The position numbers and the translations under genes are program-made. Below are positions 1-4,837 of a DNA stretch of 8,120 nucleotides, piece by piece. Each line of letters opens with the position of its first letter. Positions within the stretch are counted from its first letter, which is position 1. The stretch lies in contig JBOFIT010000177.1 in assembly GCA_051650305.1 (NCBI GenBank), positions 1 to 8,120 on the forward strand, written 5' to 3'. Under the pieces are notes generated by a model. The model was not told the DNA's origin and did not search any database. It saw only the letters and a list, made by a program, of their open reading frames with translations. Source of the stretch: JBOFDK01 sp051650305 (GTDB lineage: Bacteria; Bacillota; Clostridia; Lachnospirales; Cellulosilyticaceae).

Positions 1-509
1 AACGCTATGAGCTCTTTTCTGCTAAGGCACTGCCTTCAGGCATCAATGAACTTGGCTGGAACGGCTATGCTTTAGATGGCAGCTTACTTCCTGATGGTCT
101 CTACGAAATCATTTGCACGACTTCCACCGGTTCACTCCATACAACCTTAGAAGATGTGATTTTAATGATTGATAACACCGCTCCATTCTTTAAGTCCATA
201 CATTTTAAAGAGTCAGATGATGGCTACAATCTTTCTGTTACACTCGATGATTTGATGATTCCTTACAGTTATGTCGTAAATATCGTTTACCGAGATTATG
301 AAGCTCTTCCCTCACCACTTTCGCTCTCTTATTCTTTTAATGATTTGAATTACTATCCTTTTTATCTAGAACCTTCTGAGGATACCATCACTTTTACTGT
401 TCCTACTGATTGTGAGAAAATCTATCTACGTGCTATGGATTTAAGTGGCAATCGTTCCACCAGATGTCTTCTCATCCCTTCTGCTCAGATGCAAAAAAAG
501 CAGGAGTAA
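1..509 (+). CDS. C-terminal part of a probable secreted multidomain protein (Fn3/Ig-like modules, possibly S8 protease), 5' end outside window
   Basis: The frame is open from the left edge (first complete codon at position 3) to a TAA at 507-509, giving 168 visible residues, so the gene is partial. The first ~60 residues follow the pattern G-x-N-x-L-x-W-N-G-x(3)-D-G-x(2)-L-P-D-G-x-Y-E-I, followed by a DNTAPFF segment. This order (W-x-G, D-G, LPDG-x-Y, then D-N/T-T-A-P starting the next module) is known from Fn3/FlgD-like Ig modules at the C-terminus of cell-envelope subtilisins of the lactocepin/C5a-peptidase type. The remaining ~105 residues look like one more beta-rich module, including a ...YLRAMDLSGN... 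segment typical of such repeats. The protein ends without an LPXTG motif or membrane helix, so it is probably secreted or held by non-covalent contacts. The protease assignment is inferred; no catalytic domain is in view. A GTG at 156 is internal and is not taken as the start. Confidence 0.6.
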   Translation, partial: RYELFSAKALPSGINELGWNGYALDGSLLPDGLYEIICTTSTGSLHTTLEDVILMIDNTAPFFKSIHFKESDDGYNLSVTLDDLMIPYSYVVNIVYRDYEALPSPLSLSYSFNDLNYYPFYLEPSEDTITFTVPTDCEKIYLRAMDLSGNRSTRCLLIPSAQMQKKQE

Positions 510-537
510 CCTTTCATTGAAGGTTGCTCCTGCTTTT
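496..537. terminator. Bidirectional intrinsic terminator between convergent genes
   Basis: A 14-bp stem (500-513 with 520-533, one G-T pair) has a 6-nt loop (514-519). It is flanked by an A-run (493-499) and a T-run (534-537), which extend the pairing and give U-tracts on both strands. The TAA stop of the left (+) gene, 507-509, lies inside the 5' arm. The minus-strand TPR gene stops at 540, just before the hairpin. One element therefore serves both converging genes. Confidence 0.85.
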
Positions 538-539
538 CA

Positions 540-1520
540 TTAGTTTAAAATATTTTTCATTTTTTGAATCATTTCGTTAGAAGGGTCTTCTTTTAATGCA
601 CGCTCTACTTCTTGAAGTCCTCTTTCTCTTTCACCAAGTTCGATATATATAAGCCCTCTCTCTGCCAATGCATTGGTATCTCCTGGGCGTCTCACTAGGT
701 ATTGGTCAATGTAGGTGAGTGCTTTGTCGTATTGTTTTTTCAGACCGTGTAGTAAACCTAAGCAATAATACGCTAAGTCATTATCCTCATCGCGTTCAAC
801 GACTGCTTCATAAGCTTCTATCGCTTCATCATACATTTTAAGACTTAATAAAACACTTCCTTTACACTCATAACCTAAAGTCTCCATTGGCTCTTCTTGA
901 ATGGCTTTATTGAAGCACTTCATCGCTTTCGCATAAGAATCTCTCGCTAAAAACTCATCTGCTTTATAAAAATACTGCTCGTAGTTCAGATTAATGGTCA
1001 TCGCTTTCTGAATCTCTTCTTTTGTTAACACAAGATTCATATGGTCGCCTTGGTATTGGTGGATATAAGTCATGACTTGTCCACCTACAAGTCCACCTTG
1101 CTCGATGTGTACATCTGCTTCTATATGATTCACTGCATAACGACGCTCTTCTACCGGTAGAAGTAATGCATCTTTAGCTGGTGCCGTGATACGATAAATC
1201 ATCTCATAACGTTCACTATCTAGTGTAAGCTCTTTCTTTGTCTCTCGGTATACCGTCGCATTTTTATACCATCCGATGACGCATTTATCGCCATCTCTGT
1301 TTTTTGCAAGCCATACAACGAGCACATCATTCACTTCTGTATCTTGTGCGGATGCGCCTTCAAATGCCGTGATGTCCAATCCTTCAAGACATTCTGCATA
1401 ACCATAATACTTGCCATTCATATATTGATAGTTATAGCCACAAAGAGGCACTACTTTCTCCTCATCGCCTTCACCTACGTAGTATTTCATCCAATCTGCT
1501 GTTACAAATAATATTTTCAT
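540..1520 (-). CDS. TPR-repeat protein with an N-terminal GWYxNATVYR-motif domain
   Basis: This 326-aa, apparently cytoplasmic protein has no signal peptide or membrane helix. Residues 1-~175 form a globular domain with an aromatic-rich N-terminus (W10, Y13, Y14), a tract VLVVWLAKN at 66-74 and the conspicuous motif VIGWYKNATVYR at 81-92. Residues ~180-315 form four tetratricopeptide repeats with the usual spacing (A/G at helix positions, e.g. YAKAMKCFNKAI, YDEAIEAYEAV, YDKALTYIDQYL), a protein-binding scaffold. From memory, similar 'GWYxNATVYR' segments occur N-terminal to HNH-type nucleases and in other uncharacterised bacterial proteins; this was not checked by search. No nuclease motif is visible here, so an adaptor or ligand-recognition role is the most that can be inferred. 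The ATG is preceded by GGGAG (1528-1532). The gene is monocistronic between two terminators. Confidence 0.85.
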   Translation of the reverse strand: MKILFVTADWMKYYVGEGDEEKVVPLCGYNYQYMNGKYYGYAECLEGLDITAFEGASAQDTEVNDVLVVWLAKNRDGDKCVIGWYKNATVYRETKKELTLDSERYEMIYRITAPAKDALLLPVEERRYAVNHIEADVHIEQGGLVGGQVMTYIHQYQGDHMNLVLTKEEIQKAMTINLNYEQYFYKADEFLARDSYAKAMKCFNKAIQEEPMETLGYECKGSVLLSLKMYDEAIEAYEAVVERDEDNDLAYYCLGLLHGLKKQYDKALTYIDQYLVRRPGDTNALAERGLIYIELGERERGLQEVERALKEDPSNEMIQKMKNILN

Positions 1521-1557
1521 TCGTCTACTCCCATGTGTTCATTTTCTCTCATTATGT

Positions 1558-1589
1558 AGTGTAGCATATTTTATACGTTTTTTCATCAA
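1558..1589 (-). promoter_or_regulatory. Candidate promoter of the TPR gene (extended -10)
   Basis: On the minus strand TGC-TACACT (1558-1566) forms an extended -10 about 38 bp upstream of the ATG. A TTGATG at 1584-1589 could be a -35, but the 20-bp spacer is long, so recognition would rely on the TGn extension. The site lies just after the terminator of the upstream cyclase gene, where a promoter is needed. Confidence 0.35.
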
Positions 1590-1595
1590 TTCCAT

Positions 1596-1626
1596 AAAAA
1601 AATAGGCACTTCATGTACCTATTTTT
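1596..1626 (-). terminator. Intrinsic terminator of the cyclase-family gene
   Basis: Arms 1598-1609 and 1615-1626 pair over 12 bp around a 5-nt loop. The single + strand mismatch becomes a G-U pair in the minus-strand transcript. On that strand the hairpin is followed by a seven-T tract (1596-1602). It starts 5 nt after the cyclase stop at 1631. Confidence 0.8.
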
Positions 1627-1630
1627 CTCT

Positions 1631-2203
1631 TTAAGGCTGTGTAGCTACTACACGGCATCTAAGGCCTGTAGCTTCTGTATCTTCATGCCACATAGTGAGT
1701 ACTTTACATACTTCTTCTGGATTAATTTGATTAAGATTCATCAGGTTCTCTACAACGTATATACCATTCTTTTCACATAGTTTATCTGCTTCTATATGCT
1801 CTGGTCCCTTACGAAGATCAGGTGCATCCATACCTATAAAACTTATACGTTCATCGATGAGTGCATGTATAAGCTCCCATGAAAGTACTGGACTCCCTGA
1901 AAAATACAGGCCACTTCCATAAGGATACTTCTCGATAGCTCCCGTTCTAAAAAGGATAAAGTCTCCTTTTTTAATGTAATCTAAGTCCACATCATCACTT
2001 GTAATTTCTCTATCTTTAATGTGACTTACATCAAACACTACACCTCTACGCTGCATATACTCTAGAGGAATGCGTTTTTTCTCATAGACATCTATATGGG
2101 TTCCTACATGCCCCATGACCATTTCTTTTTTTAATTGAATTTCTGCCCATTTATATATTTTATTGGTTTTACCTACTTGTAGTGTTAAATCAATATATTT
2201 CAT
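1631..2203 (-). CDS. Cyclase family protein (kynurenine formamidase-like fold), altered active-site motif
   Basis: The 190-aa product matches the cyclase / kynurenine formamidase family (Pfam Cyclase), which are metal-dependent amide or ester hydrolases. The family hallmark H-x-G-T-H-x-D is present at 32-38 (GHVGTHID). Later conserved elements are also seen: a GDFILFRTG strand (80-89), GMDAPD (124-129), H136 and an IYVVENLMNL segment with E152. In characterised enzymes the motif continues as D-x-P-x-H, where the last His acts in catalysis. Here it reads D38-V-Y40-E-K42, so both the Pro and the His are replaced. The metal ligands may be kept, but the chemistry could differ and the substrate is unknown. 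At 190 aa it is slightly shorter than typical ~210-aa members. The start is set by GGAGG at 2210-2214, seven bases from the ATG. No tryptophan-degradation genes are adjacent. Confidence 0.85.
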   Translation of the reverse strand: MKYIDLTLQVGKTNKIYKWAEIQLKKEMVMGHVGTHIDVYEKKRIPLEYMQRRGVVFDVSHIKDREITSDDVDLDYIKKGDFILFRTGAIEKYPYGSGLYFSGSPVLSWELIHALIDERISFIGMDAPDLRKGPEHIEADKLCEKNGIYVVENLMNLNQINPEEVCKVLTMWHEDTEATGLRCRVVATQP

Positions 2204-2244
2204 TTTGTGCCTCCGATCACTTACTTATCCTATGTACTCCCCTT

Positions 2245-2272
2245 ATATTACCATAATATCGAAGTATAACAA
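2245..2272 (-). promoter_or_regulatory. Candidate sigma-A promoter of the cyclase gene
   Basis: The minus strand carries TTGTTA (2267-2272), a 16-bp spacer and TAATAT (2245-2250). The -10 is directly preceded by TGG, giving a TGn extended -10. It lies about 40 bp upstream of the ATG. Confidence 0.5.
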
Positions 2273-2290
2273 CACCCTAACACATATATA

Positions 2291-2308
2291 AACTATTGTT
2301 CAATATTT
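2291..2308. other. Imperfect 18-bp dyad upstream of the cyclase promoter
   Basis: AACTATTG-TT-CAATATTT is symmetric about 2299/2300, with 7 of 8 half-site pairs matching. It sits ~18 bp upstream of the -35 of the cyclase gene and 11 bp after the stop of the epimerase gene. The 2-nt centre and lack of a U-tract argue against a terminator, so a protein-binding site is possible. AT-rich chance symmetry cannot be excluded. Confidence 0.25.
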
Positions 2309-2319
2309 CGTCTGTAACT

Positions 2320-3180
2320 TCATAGAATTTGTTTGATAACTTCCTCAAAAGCCTTCTCTACATCTATGAAATATCCATAGAGTTTCTTCCCTTGTGTTAT
2401 ATCTAGACTTATATTCCCAAAACTACTGTAAGACCCCTTATCTTCACACCCATTGTCTATGTATGCTTTTTTTCCCGCTGTTTCTTCTATCATTGTGATG
2501 ATTTGCTGTACTGTTATTTCACCTTCGCTGGCTGCATTAATAGGTCCTTCAAATGCTGAGGTTACCAGTGCTACCAAGAAATGTGCCGCCTCATCTTCTG
2601 TGATAAAGCTCATAGGCTCATCCCACCCTGTAGCTGCAAAAGCTTTTCCTTCTTTTATATGCTCACTATAAAAATGCAAGCGTCTAGTATAGTCATGTGC
2701 CCCTATAACAACTGGAAATCTTACTGCAACGGTTGGTATATGCTTATACACTTGATAACACACTGCTTCTACAAGACGTTTACCCTCTGCATAGCCCACT
2801 TCTCCCTTTGCTGGATAATGGATAGGATAACTATTCGGATCAAAAGCTTCCTCTCTCTGACCTAGCCCTCTTTCATAAACTGCTAATGAAGAGGTTACAA
2901 TGTATCTTCCTATTCTTCCCTCCATCGCATCCATCAGATTTTTTACATCTGTAGAGGTAAAACAAATATTATCAAATACCACATCATACGCTTGTCCTTT
3001 TAGTTTCTGCTTTAAATCTTCTGCACTGGTACGATCCACGATGATCCTTCTAACCTTCTTCCCAAAATCATCTTGTGCCAGACCTCTTGTGGCAATGGTC
3101 ACATCATACCCCTTTACTAACATCTCTTCTACTGCACGCTTACCAAAAAATCGTGTCCCACCTAATACGAGTATCTTCAT
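2320..3180 (-). CDS. NAD-dependent epimerase/dehydratase family protein (extended SDR, atypical)
   Basis: The 286-aa product has a Rossmann dinucleotide-binding start, LVLGGTRFFGKR (residues 4-15), in the GGTRFxG form seen in the CSP41-like/atypical branch of extended short-chain dehydrogenases. R32 in ATRG follows the second beta strand. A FDNICF strand (69-74) and VTSS (95-98) come next, then the catalytic pair Y130-x-x-x-K134 (GYAEGKR). RFPVVIG (154-160) and a C-terminal SLDITQGKKLYGY element, typical of sugar-nucleotide epimerases, follow. A cytoplasmic nucleotide-sugar or small-metabolite epimerase or reductase is likely, but the substrate cannot be named; some relatives bind nucleic acid instead. 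The ATG follows AGGAGG (3190-3195) with 9 nt spacing. No terminator is visible after the stop, so read-through into the cyclase gene 116 bp downstream is possible. Confidence 0.88.
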   Translation of the reverse strand: MKILVLGGTRFFGKRAVEEMLVKGYDVTIATRGLAQDDFGKKVRRIIVDRTSAEDLKQKLKGQAYDVVFDNICFTSTDVKNLMDAMEGRIGRYIVTSSLAVYERGLGQREEAFDPNSYPIHYPAKGEVGYAEGKRLVEAVCYQVYKHIPTVAVRFPVVIGAHDYTRRLHFYSEHIKEGKAFAATGWDEPMSFITEDEAAHFLVALVTSAFEGPINAASEGEITVQQIITMIEETAGKKAYIDNGCEDKGSYSSFGNISLDITQGKKLYGYFIDVEKAFEEVIKQIL

Positions 3181-3222
3181 CTATATAAGCCTCCTGCACT
3201 CTCTAGTATTTATCTTACTTTT

Positions 3223-3250
3223 AGTATATACCCCCTATTTATGTTGTCAA
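3223..3250 (-). promoter_or_regulatory. Sigma-A-type promoter of the epimerase gene
   Basis: A consensus -35 TTGACA (3245-3250) and a TATACT -10 (3223-3228) are separated by 16 bp on the minus strand, about 43 bp upstream of the ATG. The -35 begins only 8 bp past the terminator of the preceding operon. Confidence 0.65.
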
Positions 3251-3257
3251 CACTAAT

Positions 3258-3299
3258 AAAAAAGCTCTTACGTTTACCACGTAAACGTAAGAGCTTTTT
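3258..3299 (-). terminator. Strong intrinsic terminator of the GGDEF-sirtuin-exoA operon
   Basis: A perfect 19-bp inverted repeat (3259-3277 with 3281-3299) closes a CAC loop, with five to six A/T pairs at the base giving a U-tract on the minus-strand transcript. It lies 34 bp after the exoA stop. On the + strand it would also function, but no + gene ends here. Confidence 0.9.
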
Positions 3300-3333
3300 G
3301 TGCATTCAACTCATCCACATCAGATTTTTGTAG

Positions 3334-4092
3334 CTACTCAACCTTCAGTTCAATACCTACCGGACAGTGGTCTGAGCCTTCTATCTCACTATAAATCATC
3401 GCATCCTCAAGCGCTTCTACAAGTCTATTGGATACACAGAAGTAGTCGATACGCCACCCTGCATTGTTTTTTCTGGCATTAAAGCGATAAGACCACCACG
3501 TATAGGCTCCTGTCTTCTCTGGATTCATATGACGATACGTATCCGTAAGTCCACTTGCTAAAAGCATACCGAACTTTTCTCGCTCTTCATCTGAGAAGCC
3601 TGCTGAACCTCTATTAGGCTTAGGATTTTTAAGGTCTATTTCTTCATGAGCTACATTTAAGTCACCACATATCACCACTGGCTTGATGCTGTCTAGCTCA
3701 TTTAAGTAAGTCCTAAACGCGTCATCCCACGCCATTCTAAATTCAAGACGTGCCAATTCATTTTGGGCATTTGGTGTATAAACTGTCACCATATAGTACC
3801 CTTCGTATTCCAGTGTAATGACACGACCTTCTGTATCGAATTCAGGTATACCAAGGCCAAGCTTCACACTAAGTGGCTCTTTTTTTGTAAAAATAGCTGT
3901 CCCTGAGTAGCCTTTCTTCTCTGCATAGTTAAAGTACTGATAATACCCAGGCAAGTCCATTTCTATCTGCCCTTCTTGCAGTTTTGTCTCTTGAAGACAA
4001 AAAACATCCGCATCTACTTCTTTGAAAAACTCATAAAAATTCTTCTTCACAACAGCTCTTAAGCCGTTGACATTCCATGATATAAATTTCAT
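3334..4092 (-). CDS. exoA: Exodeoxyribonuclease III / class II AP endonuclease (ExoA/Xth)
   Basis: This enzyme cleaves DNA 5' to abasic sites and degrades 3' ends or blocked termini in base excision repair; it is Mg2+-dependent and cytoplasmic. The 252-aa length is typical of the family. All active-site landmarks are present: WNVNGLRA (6-13, metal-binding N), QETK (34-37, metal-binding E35), VYTPN (104-108), GDLNVAH (143-149, D144/N146), GWRIDYF (212-218) and the C-terminal SDHCPV (240-245, catalytic D241-H242). It is the last gene of a three-gene operon. Its start lies 9 bp beyond the sirtuin stop, and its GGAG (4098-4101) abuts that stop codon, so translational coupling is likely. The sequence looks intact and functional. 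Confidence 0.96.
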   Translation of the reverse strand: MKFISWNVNGLRAVVKKNFYEFFKEVDADVFCLQETKLQEGQIEMDLPGYYQYFNYAEKKGYSGTAIFTKKEPLSVKLGLGIPEFDTEGRVITLEYEGYYMVTVYTPNAQNELARLEFRMAWDDAFRTYLNELDSIKPVVICGDLNVAHEEIDLKNPKPNRGSAGFSDEEREKFGMLLASGLTDTYRHMNPEKTGAYTWWSYRFNARKNNAGWRIDYFCVSNRLVEALEDAMIYSEIEGSDHCPVGIELKVE

Positions 4093-4101
4093 ATAATCTC
4101 C

Positions 4102-4833
4102 TTATGCCTCTTCTTCTAATAAGTATCCTAACACGTCACCTATACTTTCATGTATGACCAAATCTGCCTTTCGGTCATAAGGCGTCTCACTTTTGTTGAT
4201 AAGCACTAGCTTATCTCCTGTATAGTATTGCAAAAATCCTGCTGCTGGATACACCGCAAGTGAAGTTCCACCTACAATGAGCATATCCGCCTCTTGAATC
4301 ACTTCGAGGGCACCTTGCATCGTTTCATCATCTAACGGCTCTTCATAAAGCACGACCTCTGGCTTCACAGTGTGACCGCACTTCTCACACTTAGGTACAC
4401 CTTCACTTGCCATCACATATTGAAGACTGTGCTTCTCACCACATTTCATACATCGGTTACGATGTACACTTCCATGTAATTCATAGACTTTCTCATTGCC
4501 TGCTAGTTGATGCAGTCCATCTATGTTTTGTGTCACAATTCCTAAAAGCTTACCTGCTTTCTCTAATTTTGCCAAAGCTTTATGGGCACGATTAGGGCTG
4601 GCATCTTCATAAATCATCACTTTTTTATAGAAGTCATAAAAAGTTTCTGGATGCTTCTTAAAGAAAGTATGACTTAAAATCTGCTCAGGTGGGCATCCAT
4701 AATTTTTCACCGTCTCATAAATGCCTTTTTCACTTCTAAAATCAGGGATACCGCTTTCTGTACTCACACCAGCTCCTCCGAAGAAGACGATGCGCTTACT
4801 TTCTCGAATCATTGCTTGTAGTTGTTCCTTCAT
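4102..4833 (-). CDS. NAD-dependent protein deacetylase, Sir2 family (sirtuin)
   Basis: This sirtuin (often named cobB or srtN in bacteria) removes acetyl groups from lysines using NAD+, yielding nicotinamide and O-acetyl-ADP-ribose. The 243-aa protein is complete. It has the GGAGVSTESGIPDFR NAD-binding segment (19-33), TQNIDGLH (101-108), the catalytic H120 in ELHGS, and a zinc ribbon C128-x2-C131...C149-x2-C152. VGGTSLAVYPAAG (187-199) and the VLINKS strand (210-215) complete the fold. The Y-x-x-R pair that defines desuccinylase/demalonylase sirtuins is not seen in the helix at 64-72, where Y66-D-F-Y69 occurs, so plain deacetylation is the better guess. It starts 4 bp after the stop of the GGDEF gene and uses AAAGGA (4842-4847), which lies inside the 3' end of that gene. 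It is the middle gene of the operon that ends with exoA. Confidence 0.95.
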   Translation of the reverse strand: MKEQLQAMIRESKRIVFFGGAGVSTESGIPDFRSEKGIYETVKNYGCPPEQILSHTFFKKHPETFYDFYKKVMIYEDASPNRAHKALAKLEKAGKLLGIVTQNIDGLHQLAGNEKVYELHGSVHRNRCMKCGEKHSLQYVMASEGVPKCEKCGHTVKPEVVLYEEPLDDETMQGALEVIQEADMLIVGGTSLAVYPAAGFLQYYTGDKLVLINKSETPYDRKADLVIHESIGDVLGYLLEEEA

Positions 4834-4837
4834 GTTT

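Noticed and set aside
156..158. GTG as the start of a 117-aa protein at the left edge
   Set aside because: It falls inside an Ig-like module whose first half is encoded upstream in the same open frame.
2453..2865. Two overlapping + strand frames (72 and 94 aa)
   Set aside because: They are shadows of the epimerase gene on the opposite strand. The epimerase has clear domain motifs and a ribosome binding site, and these frames have neither.
2900..3256. 118-aa + strand frame with a hydrophobic C-terminal end that looks like a membrane helix
   Set aside because: It lies antisense to the epimerase gene and its promoter, has no ribosome binding site or family resemblance, and its hydrophobicity comes from reading AT-rich non-coding sequence.
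3300..3482. 60-aa + strand frame starting just after the operon terminator
   Set aside because: It is antisense to the conserved C-terminal coding part of exoA; no ribosome binding site or recognisable product.
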